A stretch of 64,000 bases of DNA from Solibacillus ferritrahens (GTDB taxonomy: Bacteria; Bacillota; Bacilli; Bacillales_A; Planococcaceae), in NCBI RefSeq assembly GCF_037027585.1, contig NZ_JAXCLE010000009.1, forward strand, positions 86,348 through 150,347, given 5' to 3'. Each line of letters starts with the position of its first letter. Within the stretch, counting starts at the first letter, position 1. Position numbers and translations under genes: made by a program. The notes beneath the pieces were generated by a model that was not told the origin of the DNA, searched no databases, and was given only the letters and a program-made list of their open reading frames with translations. This document shows positions 52,809 to 62,657 of this stretch, in pieces.

Positions 52809-54086
52809 GTGTTAAAGGAAATCATGTATGAGAGACTACGTAAAATTGATGATTTAGAACAGCGTCAATTATTAAAGAATATTATGAGCGGCGTTTTTGC
52901 CAATTTAATTGATTATCAAACGGAATGGAATAATCGACTTGAGGAACGTATCTTTAATGAGATTGATGATGCTGAAAATAAATATGATGTTTATGTCACG
53001 CTGAATACAAGAGATGACATTGATCCTATACACGACTATTTATTCCCTATGCTTCCATCTGACCTTGAAAATAAATCAATCGAGACAAAACAAATAATCG
53101 AATTGATTCAAAATAACGATAACGTAATCGTAAGTAATATATTTTTAGCATGTGATTCTACTCAGATTCAAAAAATAATCGAAACACCAAGGGAATTCAA
53201 TGGGAAGTTTTTAACTTCAGATGGGCCAATGAATATAAAAGTTAGGCTTCAAAAAAATACAGTATATTTGCAAGAAATTGAAAAGCTATATATTACATAC
53301 CAAGTAAATGGCATACCTTGGCGAACGATAAACCATCCGTATATTCACAAATGTTTCGATGTTGTTTTAACGGAGTGGCCTTTTTTATCAGAAGATTTAG
53401 AAATATATAAGGTTGAATGTGATTTAGAAGAGTATGAACAAATAAAGCATGTAAATATGGTGCCATTATGGAATATTGAGCGACATGAAGTGAAAAATAG
53501 TGGATTTCCCGTTCCTTCCATTGACAAAGTTAATTACGAACATACTGTTTCAATCAGGAAGTTGGGGACGCAACATGGCTATCTTATTGATTCGGATGAG
53601 CAAAGTGTACGCTACATTCAGCGAACGGAAGATGAATTGACAATTGTTTCACCACTGGATAAATCCGGGGTGTGGTCCTTATTAAAAATTACACAATTTA
53701 ATTATGAGAAGCTTCCTAAGGGTGCCAAATATGAGGTGCTGTCAAATCAAAGAGTCAATAATTTCACCAATAAATTTGTTAGAAATTACAATGCCAATGT
53801 AAAAACAAAAGGTGAAATTATTCGACTAATAAATTCTTTTGAAGTAAGTCATAGGCTGGAGCTGATTGATATTGAAGTGAAGGAAATCCCACCGGATGAT
53901 TGTGTCAGTTACCCTGTTAATACATTTTTAATAGAAGAGATGGAATCACAGCATAAGAAAATCTTACTGTTATCCTTTAAAAACAATGAGCAGGAAACGT
54001 TTATCTCAAACGATCTATTGAGTTTCCTTGTTTCAGAAGTGCAACGATATTTCTTCGAATATAGATGTATGGGGAAATGGCTATGA
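52809..54086 (+). CDS. Unrecognised protein, probable baseplate component
   Basis: A 425-residue soluble protein beginning VLKEIMYERLRKIDDLEQRQ (20 residues), with a helical N-terminus and beta-rich remainder; no signal or membrane segment. It lies between the signalling genes and the spike genes and overlaps the next gene by ATGA. Homologues occur in similar Bacillota loci under uninformative names. A baseplate or wedge role is inferred from position only. The GTG at 52809 follows GGGAGGGG. Confidence 0.5.
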   Translation: MLKEIMYERLRKIDDLEQRQLLKNIMSGVFANLIDYQTEWNNRLEERIFNEIDDAENKYDVYVTLNTRDDIDPIHDYLFPMLPSDLENKSIETKQIIELIQNNDNVIVSNIFLACDSTQIQKIIETPREFNGKFLTSDGPMNIKVRLQKNTVYLQEIEKLYITYQVNGIPWRTINHPYIHKCFDVVLTEWPFLSEDLEIYKVECDLEEYEQIKHVNMVPLWNIERHEVKNSGFPVPSIDKVNYEHTVSIRKLGTQHGYLIDSDEQSVRYIQRTEDELTIVSPLDKSGVWSLLKITQFNYEKLPKGAKYEVLSNQRVNNFTNKFVRNYNANVKTKGEIIRLINSFEVSHRLELIDIEVKEIPPDDCVSYPVNTFLIEEMESQHKKILLLSFKNNEQETFISNDLLSFLVSEVQRYFFEYRCMGKWL

Positions 54087-54778
54087 ATTATATATGGGAA
54101 TTGCTCATTAAGGCTGAAAAACAAGGGATACCAAAAAAAGAAATTCATTTTACGCAAGCTCAAAATTTTTCACCTTATATGGAATTAAGCGCTCCAATTA
54201 TTAATACGCAATTAATAGAACACGAACATCCGATTGAAGCAAATTTATATTATCGATATTTTGAAATTTTTAAAGAGATATTTCATCCAGATTGCGAAAT
54301 AAATGAAGAAATCAAAGAATATTTAGTGGATATTGTCATCCATTTTCTTGCAGAAATTGATCGGATGCAAGGAATGAATAAACGTGAATATTATATTCGA
54401 TTTCTATCGAGAGAAATTTTAGGCAATGTATTTGGCAAACATATGAGTGACATTTTTTTTACGCTTTCAAAGGTGGAGCAGGAATTAATCCTTTTCAATA
54501 TTTTACGATTGTACCGAACGGGAGAAACACTTTATTTACTGAAAGATACTCTAAAAAGACTTTTTAAAAATTGCACAATATATACAAAATCAGAGAAGGC
54601 AGACGAAGTTCTACTCTATATAGGCAAGGAAGAAAATATTATCGACCAGGGAAAGATACAGTTTGTTCAAACACTTTTTTTACCTATAGGTTTCAATTTG
54701 GAAGTATATTGGAAAAATCATTTCGGTATTATCGATGCCGAAGAGACAATGCAAATAGATCGGATAGCCTTGTATTAA
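54083..54778 (+). CDS. Unrecognised helical protein, probable baseplate component
   Basis: A 231-residue, mainly helical soluble protein (NYIWELLIKAEKQGIPKKE ... YYRYFEIFKEIF ... DIVIHFLAEID), ending in a short beta-rich domain. The ATG overlaps the previous stop, and GGGG lies 8 nt upstream. The tight coupling suggests the two proteins form a complex, as TssF/TssG-like baseplate pairs do. No family is recognised. Confidence 0.5.
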   Translation: MNYIWELLIKAEKQGIPKKEIHFTQAQNFSPYMELSAPIINTQLIEHEHPIEANLYYRYFEIFKEIFHPDCEINEEIKEYLVDIVIHFLAEIDRMQGMNKREYYIRFLSREILGNVFGKHMSDIFFTLSKVEQELILFNILRLYRTGETLYLLKDTLKRLFKNCTIYTKSEKADEVLLYIGKEENIIDQGKIQFVQTLFLPIGFNLEVYWKNHFGIIDAEETMQIDRIALY

Positions 54779-54799
54779 AAGGTGAAAGGAGAGGTCGAG

Positions 54800-57448
54800 A
54801 TGAGTAAATACTCTTATAAATTGTATACAAATAATCGTTTGACAGAAAAGAAATACATGACTTATACACATGTAGAATTATTGGAATTAACGACTTTTCA
54901 ACTTCGGAACATATGCTACAAAGAAAAACTCGTTACTGGGTTAGTTAACAACTTAACAAGAGATGATTTAATACAAACAATTCTTAGATATCGTGGCACT
55001 GAGGAAAATTTATTAATAAAAGATAAAAAGGAAGGTGGATTTGAAAGAATAGAAGCAGCGTTACAAGCCTATTTACAAACACCACTTTCTGATAATGGCG
55101 AGATAAAAATTCCAGCGAAAATGACACTATATAGTGGATTGAAAATGGACGAGCGAGATCAATATTACGTAAAAACAGGCGGATTATTAGCAGAATCCAA
55201 TGTCTTTCTAATAAATGAGCATTTTGAATTATGTGGTATTTTTAACATTTTAAAAAACCAAACATCCCCAAATCAGTTTTACTTAGCTACTGAGGAAGCA
55301 ATAGGCATTCGTGAAACGAACAATAAAAATTATAGTTTTATTTTTTTGAGAAAACAAGATTCAGAGTATCTGTATAAATCCTACTATCAGGAGAACCCAC
55401 TTCCACCGACTAATCTTCACTACTATAAAGTGCCTGTCCCTGACTTGGAAATTAAGCAATTAGAAACGACAAAGGCTATCCTTGCAATTGATTTTGGAAC
55501 GACAAATACTACTGCTGGTGTCTATTTGGATCGTGATTATGTTTCGTCGCCATGTAGTCAAGATTTATTGAATCAAAGAATTCAATTAGACAGCATTAAT
55601 TTTGTATCATTTCCAGATTCAATGCATCATGACGAATGGGTAGAAGTAGTCCCTACCGTATTAAGTGTAGCAGATTGCTCAAACCCAGATCGACCAAGCT
55701 ATCATTTTGGATATGAATCATTAAAAGTAATGAAAAAAAACAGCTATACATCCCTTGCAACGAAATTTCAAGGAATAAAACGGTGGATTAATAATTATGC
55801 CAAATTAGAAGAAATAATGGATGCTAATGGAAATACGGCGCTCGTTCCCCGTAGCCAAATTTTAAGAGAATTTGTTCTATATGTGATCCGTATGGCAGAA
55901 CATCAATTTAAATGTCGTTTTAAATATTTGCATATTTCAAGTCCAGTCAAGTTGAAAACTCAGTTTACAGAGATGTTTCAGTCCATTCTTCCAGAGTATC
56001 AAATCGAATCAGAATATGCTTTAGACGAAGGAATGGCAGTTCTTTATAATACAATTGCCAATCAAATAGAAAACAATAGCTTTATAGAAGGGAAAGAGTA
56101 TAAAGCGCTTGTTATTGATTGTGGTGGTGGAACAACGGACTTATCTTCCTGCAGATTTCAAATAGAAGATGGGCATATTTCTTATAAAATTGACATTCAT
56201 ACAACGTATGAAAATGGAGATACGAATTTCGGCGGGAATAATATAACTTACCGGATTTTCCAATTTATGAAAATTGTCTTTGCGAATTATTATAGCCGTG
56301 GTAAAAATGCCTACGATATTGATACGTTGATCAACATACCAGGGAAAGATATTTATCGACATGTAGATGAATATGGTGTGGCCACAGTTTATGAACAATT
56401 TGAAAAAATCTTCTTAGAGGCAGAGCGTGTAATCCCGACAAGATTTAAGGAATATGAAAACCGAACACGAGATGAATACCTTCGTGTACGCAACAATTAT
56501 TACTTCCTTTGGGAAATGGCTGAAGAAATGAAGAAAGAATTTTATAGAAGAACCGGCATCTTAAGAAGTCGATTTAATTCGGAAAGTGATGCACAGCAGG
56601 ATAGCGACATAAATGTAACAGCTGTGGAGCGCTGGAGCCTATCGATTGTCGATAACAATCAGTTCCAGGATATTTATGATTATCCGAATGTCTTTTTTAA
56701 TATTAAAGAGATTGACCACCTTATAAAGGGAGACATCTATAATATTGTTCGAGAATTTTTAGAACAGTTTTATGAAGAGGGCACGTTAAATGATTATTCC
56801 ATTATCAAACTAACGGGGCAATCTTGTAAAATCGATGCCTTTCGAGAGGCTTTGAAAGAGTTTGTTCCAGGGAGAAGTATTGAGTTTCGACAAAAGGCCG
56901 AAACTATTGGGAAAGTACCAGAATTAAAATTAGCGTGTTTAAGAGGGGCAATTCGATACTTAAATGCGAGAAGAAACGGTGTCATTGAAATAAATATGAC
57001 AAATCATGCACCTGTTATCCCTTATGCGGTAAGTGCTCTTACACATAACCGACAAAATAAAGTATTAATTAGCTATCAAGAACGTTTAAATCAAATCCAT
57101 GGTTCGATTTCTCGTCCGTGGGGTGTGTCAGAAGTTGAATTCTTCTTATGGAGAAGTGATGATACACCGTCTCTGAAATTTATTTATTTTAATAATATAG
57201 AAAATTTTGTACCCGTTCTATATGAGCAAATTGAAAGCTATTATACAGCAGAAAAAATTCCGCAGGAAGAAACGGATTCTATTGCAAATGGTGAAATTAA
57301 GTTCTTTGTTTTTGCTGGAGAAAATCATTGGGGCTTCCACGTTGTACCGATAGCAAGACGAGATGAACAATTACTAATTGGTAATAAAGAATTCTTTGCT
57401 TTTGAAACGGATCTGTCGGAATTAGACTTTTTTGATGGACAAAAATAA
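54800..57448 (+). CDS. SAP-domain fused Hsp70-like ATPase
   Basis: An 882-residue soluble protein. Residues ~24-66 form a SAP-like motif (LLELTTFQLRNICYKEKL ... DDLIQTILRY), ~75-220 an unrecognised domain, and ~228-700 an actin/Hsp70-type ATPase: IDFGTTNTTAGV (phosphate 1), VIDCGGGTTDLSSC (phosphate 2) and KLTGQSCKIDAFREAL (adenosine). The C-terminal ~180 residues are not like the DnaK substrate domain. The DnaJ-like protein upstream is the obvious partner. A role in folding or recycling sheath is inference. AAGGAGAGG precedes the ATG at 54800. Confidence 0.78.
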   Translation: MSKYSYKLYTNNRLTEKKYMTYTHVELLELTTFQLRNICYKEKLVTGLVNNLTRDDLIQTILRYRGTEENLLIKDKKEGGFERIEAALQAYLQTPLSDNGEIKIPAKMTLYSGLKMDERDQYYVKTGGLLAESNVFLINEHFELCGIFNILKNQTSPNQFYLATEEAIGIRETNNKNYSFIFLRKQDSEYLYKSYYQENPLPPTNLHYYKVPVPDLEIKQLETTKAILAIDFGTTNTTAGVYLDRDYVSSPCSQDLLNQRIQLDSINFVSFPDSMHHDEWVEVVPTVLSVADCSNPDRPSYHFGYESLKVMKKNSYTSLATKFQGIKRWINNYAKLEEIMDANGNTALVPRSQILREFVLYVIRMAEHQFKCRFKYLHISSPVKLKTQFTEMFQSILPEYQIESEYALDEGMAVLYNTIANQIENNSFIEGKEYKALVIDCGGGTTDLSSCRFQIEDGHISYKIDIHTTYENGDTNFGGNNITYRIFQFMKIVFANYYSRGKNAYDIDTLINIPGKDIYRHVDEYGVATVYEQFEKIFLEAERVIPTRFKEYENRTRDEYLRVRNNYYFLWEMAEEMKKEFYRRTGILRSRFNSESDAQQDSDINVTAVERWSLSIVDNNQFQDIYDYPNVFFNIKEIDHLIKGDIYNIVREFLEQFYEEGTLNDYSIIKLTGQSCKIDAFREALKEFVPGRSIEFRQKAETIGKVPELKLACLRGAIRYLNARRNGVIEINMTNHAPVIPYAVSALTHNRQNKVLISYQERLNQIHGSISRPWGVSEVEFFLWRSDDTPSLKFIYFNNIENFVPVLYEQIESYYTAEKIPQEETDSIANGEIKFFVFAGENHWGFHVVPIARRDEQLLIGNKEFFAFETDLSELDFFDGQK

Positions 57449-57489
57449 AACTAAAAATTGGCAATGAAAGAAGAGAGGTGAATAGATAG

Positions 57490-58260
57490 TTGTTTATCCA
57501 TCAGTATCCGCATTTTCAAAAGGGACGAGTTTTAAAAAGTAAAATGTTAGAAAACTTACGTGATTACCCTAGAGATTTAGCAGATTTACAGTTTCAAAAC
57601 TACTCTGACGGCATTATTGCAGGTGTAGAAGTTACTGTAAGAGGAGAAAATCTTGTGATTTCAAAAGGAATCGTGAAGTATAACGGAAGACTTTATATGT
57701 TACATAGTGACTATGAGGTTGCTTACTTGCATTCAAAAAAGGAGAGTTTTTTAAAAATTCGTTTTGCAGAAGCGGAATCGGATTTAGATTTCACCAGCTC
57801 TACTGCAGAAATCATATTAGAGGATGCAGTTGAATGTGCACGAAACGAGATAGAATTAGCTCGCTTTAAATTAAAGCCAGGTGCTCGCCTGCGCTCTGAA
57901 TTTACGGAGTTTTTTGATTTTGCTACAGAATTTAATACAATCAATCACCTTCATTGTCAGTATGCAGGAATTCAACATAGTACGTATCATCCAATGATTT
58001 TACGTCAATTTGCACGAGAACTCTTAAAAAGTAAACCATCAAATCCGTACGACATTGCTTTTACACTGGACTGTTTAAACCAAGAACGTGTGGAACGGGA
58101 GGCAATTGAATTTTATATTAGTAATCGTTTAGAGCTTGCAGATCATCGACTTTCTAATAGTCAAATTCATCGATATTTGTCTCGTATTTTAGTTGAAGTA
58201 AAAAATGGTGGTCGAAAAACAGGAATTGCGCCATTACGTCAAAGGATGATTGTTGATTAA
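57490..58260 (+). CDS. Unrecognised protein, possible baseplate/tail-fibre-like component
   Basis: A 256-residue soluble protein. The beta-rich N-terminal half (DGIIAGVEVTVRGENLVISK, YNGRLYML) resembles attachment domains of phage tail-fibre or baseplate proteins; the C-terminal half is helical. The TTG start follows GAGAGGTG by about 9 nt. It lies between the Hsp70-like ATPase and the spike module. Family assignment is not secure. Confidence 0.5.
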   Translation: MFIHQYPHFQKGRVLKSKMLENLRDYPRDLADLQFQNYSDGIIAGVEVTVRGENLVISKGIVKYNGRLYMLHSDYEVAYLHSKKESFLKIRFAEAESDLDFTSSTAEIILEDAVECARNEIELARFKLKPGARLRSEFTEFFDFATEFNTINHLHCQYAGIQHSTYHPMILRQFARELLKSKPSNPYDIAFTLDCLNQERVEREAIEFYISNRLELADHRLSNSQIHRYLSRILVEVKNGGRKTGIAPLRQRMIVD

Positions 58261-58290
58261 GAAATGTAAAAGAAACGGAAGGTGAATGGG

Positions 58291-58968
58291 TTGAAATTTC
58301 TAGATGAAAAAATTATTGCACTTAGAAATGAAATGAGAGAGCAAGAAAAACATGAATTAGCCCAAAAGGAAGCGGCTTTACAACAAGAGCTAGAGCCACA
58401 ACAGGAAAATCAGCAAACATCACAGCAAGTCGACCTTACTCAAGATTTTGTCAAAATAAATGAACTTAATATTCCTGTAATTAGTCAATCGGTATTAAAA
58501 GGAAATATGATTATTCGAATGCCGAAACTATTCTCAATTATGGCTAAGGAGTTAGCATCCTTAAAGTATCCGTCAGAAAGAAGACCAAATGTAATTTACA
58601 CCGATGAGACATCGACGATTAATTTAGCGCTCAATTTGACGGATTATCCTTTGCGAGAATCAGAGGTGGTAGATTTCCAAGAAAATATGATCGAAGTACT
58701 TGAGCAGGCGCATCCTTCAGCGAAATGGTTGGATACAGGAATGATGGAAGTACAAGGAAAAACAATTGCCTTTATTGAAGTCATCACACCAGCTATTGAT
58801 GGAGAAATTTTTAATTTAATGTTTTTTGCAGCATTAGATGGTCAAACGCTTATCGGAACCTTCAATTGTATGGAAGGGGATCTTGAGACTTGGCGCCCTA
58901 TAGCAAAAGCAATGGTAGAGACATTGCAGTTTCCCTCAAATGATAAAAATGGGGTGAGAAAGGCATGA
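58291..58968 (+). CDS. DcrB/DUF1795-like protein before the first spike gene
   Basis: A 225-residue protein: a charged N-terminal helix with a Gln-rich stretch (LQQELEPQQENQQTSQQ) and a C-terminal alpha/beta domain resembling DcrB/DUF1795, a type often found next to VgrG genes where it acts as effector adaptor. The TTG at 58291 has GGAAGG 8 nt upstream; a GTG at 58282 overlaps it. Its stop overlaps the VgrG start by ATGA, implying co-translation with the spike. Confidence 0.6.
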   Translation: MKFLDEKIIALRNEMREQEKHELAQKEAALQQELEPQQENQQTSQQVDLTQDFVKINELNIPVISQSVLKGNMIIRMPKLFSIMAKELASLKYPSERRPNVIYTDETSTINLALNLTDYPLRESEVVDFQENMIEVLEQAHPSAKWLDTGMMEVQGKTIAFIEVITPAIDGEIFNLMFFAALDGQTLIGTFNCMEGDLETWRPIAKAMVETLQFPSNDKNGVRKA

Positions 58969-60389
58969 ATGGAGTCGTAACAACTTATGGTAATTTACAA
59001 ATCCAACCATTTAAGCTAGTGAGCATTCAAGATTTAATATTAACAAAGAAAGTAAACGAGCATGCAAGCCTTCGTTTTACCGGCATTGTACCTGAAGAAG
59101 TGAAAGATCAATATGTAGAAATGACAGAGGTTTACTCGAATATTGAATTAAATCAAATCGATCATTTAGGCGTACCGACTCCATTGTTTAAAGGAATTAT
59201 TTTATCTGTGAAAGTAAGCGCGGTTCATGGTGTTTATTATTTGGAAGTAGAAGCAGCTTCAGGTACCTATTTACTCGATGTAAAAAAGAAAAAGAGTTCA
59301 TATCAGGATAAAGATATGACGTATGATGCATTATTCAAACAAATAAGCCCCCTCTATCCAGGTCTCGATATTATCGATGAGGTAACAAAAGGTTCAAAAT
59401 TAGACAAATTTACTCTTCAATACCAAGAGACCGACTGGCAATTTTTAAAACGGCTAGCGTCTCGTTTTAATGTAGGGCTTGTTTCTGCTGCGACATTTAA
59501 CCAACCGAAGTTTCATTTTGGCGTTCCAAATGGCAAAGGAAAAGGAAAGCTTGAAGATTATCATTATACGGTAAGGAAAAAGTTAGCCGACTACCTGCTA
59601 TATACGGAAAACGGAAATGAAGGTATGGCGGAAAGTGACTTTTTATATTATGAGGTAGAAACCGATCAAGTACTGGAAATTGGTGATTACGTATCATTTA
59701 ATGAACAAACACTGTACGTCTATGAGGCTTCTACAGCTATGAAAGATGGGTTATTAAAACATCAATACATTCTGTCGTCAAAAAATGGCATGAATCAACG
59801 GGAGATTTTTAATCAGGATATATCAGGCGTATCTCTTGAAGGAAAAGTATTAGAAGTTGCGAAAGACCATGTGAAGGTCCATTTGACTATTGATGAAAAA
59901 CAGGAAATCGCTAAAGCGCACTCATTTCTCTATTCAACGGTATATTCAGCAGAAGGGCATAGTGGCTGGTATAGCATGCCTGAAGTGAATGATTTTGTGC
60001 ATATTTACTTCCCAACACATCGTGAAGAAGAAGGAATTGCTAGTGGCTCAATCCGTAAAAATCGGGACAGTAGTGCCACGAATAAATTGGATGATCCTTC
60101 TACGAAATATTACCGAACGGCATTTGGTAAAGAAATTAAACTGAGTCCAACTGAAATTGTTATTACTGCACAAGATGGTGATATTTTTATTCGTTTAAAT
60201 GAAGACAGTGGAATTGAAGTTTTTAGCAAAAAAGCCATTCAATTTATTTCCGAAGCAGATATTTCTGTTAATGCGAGCAAAAAGATAAGTTTAACAGCTG
60301 AGGACGAAATCTCACTGAAATGTAAGGAAAGTAAAATCGTCATGGATGGGAATGTGCAAATTTTTGGTAAAGAAGTGAAAGCCAATTAA
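58965..60389 (+). CDS. VgrG/gpD-like spike protein 1
   Basis: A 474-residue protein of phage late-control-D/VgrG layout: a gp27-like part (FTGIVPEE, FKGIILSV, DWQFLKRLASRFN), an OB-fold region (GKVLEVAKDHVKVHLTIDE, YSAEGHSGWYSMPEVNDFV) and a C-terminal beta-helical stretch (ISVNASKKISLTAEDEIS). Such trimers cap the tube and carry effectors. Shorter than many Gram-negative VgrGs. It shares its plan with the second spike gene at 62658. Confidence 0.85.
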   Translation: MNGVVTTYGNLQIQPFKLVSIQDLILTKKVNEHASLRFTGIVPEEVKDQYVEMTEVYSNIELNQIDHLGVPTPLFKGIILSVKVSAVHGVYYLEVEAASGTYLLDVKKKKSSYQDKDMTYDALFKQISPLYPGLDIIDEVTKGSKLDKFTLQYQETDWQFLKRLASRFNVGLVSAATFNQPKFHFGVPNGKGKGKLEDYHYTVRKKLADYLLYTENGNEGMAESDFLYYEVETDQVLEIGDYVSFNEQTLYVYEASTAMKDGLLKHQYILSSKNGMNQREIFNQDISGVSLEGKVLEVAKDHVKVHLTIDEKQEIAKAHSFLYSTVYSAEGHSGWYSMPEVNDFVHIYFPTHREEEGIASGSIRKNRDSSATNKLDDPSTKYYRTAFGKEIKLSPTEIVITAQDGDIFIRLNEDSGIEVFSKKAIQFISEADISVNASKKISLTAEDEISLKCKESKIVMDGNVQIFGKEVKAN

Positions 60390-60436
60390 AGAGCAGCATC
60401 ATAGTCCTCTTAATAAAGGGAAAAAAGGAGACATCT

Positions 60437-61570
60437 ATGCAAACACAAGAAATTTTACAGCATTTTTATGAAAAAGAAGTAGAGAAAAGAAGGCAAAACC
60501 ACTTACTGGCAATGGAAGTCTATTTTCAAGCTTCGAAGGATTCGCTCGCTGAGGATTTTAGAAAAGCCTTTCAACGTATTTGCCGACAGTTACAGCAACA
60601 ACAAGTTGCTCAACAAAAGGGTCCCCTTGCACATATTACTTTTTCTTTACTACGCACAGCATTGCTAGAGAAGAAATATATTTATTTGGTGGAAGGAACT
60701 GATGAAGAGTGGTTCTTTGATATTCAACCGATTCTAACGGCCTATGATGCAACTTGGGCATTTCGCTTTTTCGAACAGTTCATAGATGAATTAACCACCT
60801 ATAGTAAAACATTTGCAGGTGCAATTACCCAAGCTGATATTGAATCGATTAAGCTGCAAGAAGTAACTCATTTTCATCAATATGTTATTAGTTTGGCAAG
60901 GTATGCTCTCGCTGATATTATACAATGCTCAGAATACATGTCTTTAAGTCGTGAGCCGCAGCTTGAGATTCGTATTGGCGAATATTTAGATGTGAATGAG
61001 GTTGTTTATAATGAAGATTTTACAGTTAGAGATAGAGACGAAATAAAAGCTTGGCTAGAGCAAAATTTAGACGACGAGTATCCATATGAAGTATTTAACA
61101 ATCTAAATTTATCTTCAGGTAATTATGAAGGAATTGATATTCGATATGCATTCTTTTTAAAAACTAATTTAATACAAAGTCAGCTACGGGATAGTTTGTT
61201 AATCGGTGCAAACTTTAGCGAAAGTAAATTAATAGATGCTGATTTAAGTTTTAGTACAATTCATGAGGCGAATTTTAGTCATAGTCAAATGCAAGGAGTG
61301 AATCTACAGCAAGTACAGGGAGCAATTGGACTTCTAAATCAAGAAGGTTGGGAAATGCCAGGCTACTTACCTGTTCTTTTTACAGGAGCCAATTTAGAAG
61401 GGGCAAATTTTGAATTAGCGGATTTACGAGGCGCATGTTTTATCGGTGCGAATGTAAAGTATGCAAATTTCACAGGTGCGAATTTGGAAAAGGCCATGTT
61501 CTCCAAGGAGGCACAGGAGCATGTATCATTCGATCCCATACAGGCAACCAGTATCATTTGGAAAGAATGA
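60437..61570 (+). CDS. Pentapeptide-repeat protein, candidate cargo or adaptor
   Basis: A 377-residue protein: a helical N-terminal domain (about 1-180) rich in Gln and a C-terminal pentapeptide-repeat region (about 225-290 and 315-350; A(D/N)LxX units such as ANFSES, ADLSFS, ANLEGANFELADLRGA) broken by a Pro/Met/Trp loop (GWEMPGYLPVLF). Repeats of this kind form a right-handed beta-helix. Located between two spike genes it may be a cargo, adaptor or antitoxin. AAAGGAG precedes the ATG. Confidence 0.7.
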   Translation: MQTQEILQHFYEKEVEKRRQNHLLAMEVYFQASKDSLAEDFRKAFQRICRQLQQQQVAQQKGPLAHITFSLLRTALLEKKYIYLVEGTDEEWFFDIQPILTAYDATWAFRFFEQFIDELTTYSKTFAGAITQADIESIKLQEVTHFHQYVISLARYALADIIQCSEYMSLSREPQLEIRIGEYLDVNEVVYNEDFTVRDRDEIKAWLEQNLDDEYPYEVFNNLNLSSGNYEGIDIRYAFFLKTNLIQSQLRDSLLIGANFSESKLIDADLSFSTIHEANFSHSQMQGVNLQQVQGAIGLLNQEGWEMPGYLPVLFTGANLEGANFELADLRGACFIGANVKYANFTGANLEKAMFSKEAQEHVSFDPIQATSIIWKE

Positions 61571-61594
61571 GTGACGGAAAAAGGAGAAATAACA

Positions 61595-62149
61595 ATGAAT
61601 TATTTTATATTATCCCAAGATGAACGTATTTTAAATGCTGTAGAGCCAGTTGGAATCACTCAAACAATAAAGAAAGAATGGCTAACGGTTGAAAAAATGG
61701 GTGAGCTTGATGCAATTGATAGTCAATTTCCGATATTAGACAAAACTGAACAGGACTATATCGATTTTATTAGTAGACCGATCGCTTTGTTAGCAGATCC
61801 ATTGAAACAACTTGTCGAGAAATATAATCCGCAAATGCCTTTTAAACCGTTAGTTCTTGTAGATATTCCTAAAATAAAGCAAACATTATATTGGATGGTC
61901 ATACCGCCAAAAGTAGCATGTCTTTCACCTAAAACAGAGTATCATCTTGATGGAACGGTAAAAAAGCTTGTCATTGATGAGGCGTTGGCTGCTCCCTATA
62001 CTTTTTTTAAGATTGATGGAATAAAAGAAGATTTTATTCTAGTCAATATTGAATTAGCAGAAAGTATGTTACGTCGATCATTCCGAGGCTTACGCTTAGT
62101 GAAAGTACAAACTGAGGGAAGATGGAATGATATCTTCATAAATTTATAG
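61595..62149 (+). CDS. Imm11-like (DUF1629) protein
   Basis: A 184-residue soluble protein of mixed alpha/beta type with the C-terminal SMLRRSFRGLRLVKVQ seen in Imm11/DUF1629 immunity-like proteins. No signal or membrane segment. The ATG at 61595 follows AAGGAG by a normal distance; an in-frame GTG at 61571 abuts the previous stop. In toxin-delivering systems such genes protect the producer, but here the role is inferred from family resemblance and position only. Confidence 0.55.
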   Translation: MNYFILSQDERILNAVEPVGITQTIKKEWLTVEKMGELDAIDSQFPILDKTEQDYIDFISRPIALLADPLKQLVEKYNPQMPFKPLVLVDIPKIKQTLYWMVIPPKVACLSPKTEYHLDGTVKKLVIDEALAAPYTFFKIDGIKEDFILVNIELAESMLRRSFRGLRLVKVQTEGRWNDIFINL

Positions 62150-62211
62150 ACGATTTGTAAATTATGGTATGTGTAGCGGGTTGTACATTTTTTGAAGAAA
62201 GGATGTTTTCG

Positions 62212-62619
62212 ATGTCAGAGGAAATGCAAACAAAAGGTGATGAGCAACGAAGTTATGTAGTAGCAGGTGCCAAATTGTCATGTTCAAAGGGTGATCAATC
62301 GAGCACTTTGAAGATGCCAATTAGTCATGGTGTGTTCACAAAAAACAAAGCCCAAATGAATACAATGGATTTTAAACCTCAAGTCAATATTCAGCCTTTC
62401 GGTTTATGTTCGTCTTTAGCGAACCCAACAGTTGCAGCAGCTACAGCGGCTAATAATGGTATTCTGACGCCCCAACCTTGTACACCTGTAGTTACGATGC
62501 CGTGGATTAATGGGAAAACGGATCAATTGATTGAAAATTATCCTGCATTGACAAATCAATCGACAAATATGTGTCTTTATAGCGGAACCATTAGAGTAGA
62601 AGACGATGGGCAAGAGTAA
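62212..62619 (+). CDS. DUF4280 PAAR-like tip protein
   Basis: A 135-residue protein with the DUF4280 pattern: YVVAGAKLSCSKGDQSSTLK near the N-terminus, FGLCSSLANPTVAAATAAN (19 residues), TPQPCTPVVTMPWING and MCLYSGTIRV at the end, with conserved Cys and His. DUF4280 proteins are thought to sharpen VgrG-type spikes as PAAR proteins do. The ATG at 62212 follows GAAAGGATG. It lies between the two spike genes. Confidence 0.8.
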   Translation: MSEEMQTKGDEQRSYVVAGAKLSCSKGDQSSTLKMPISHGVFTKNKAQMNTMDFKPQVNIQPFGLCSSLANPTVAAATAANNGILTPQPCTPVVTMPWINGKTDQLIENYPALTNQSTNMCLYSGTIRVEDDGQE

Positions 62620-62657
62620 TTCAAAATCATCCTCCTTTAGAAAGGAAGGGAAGGCAT

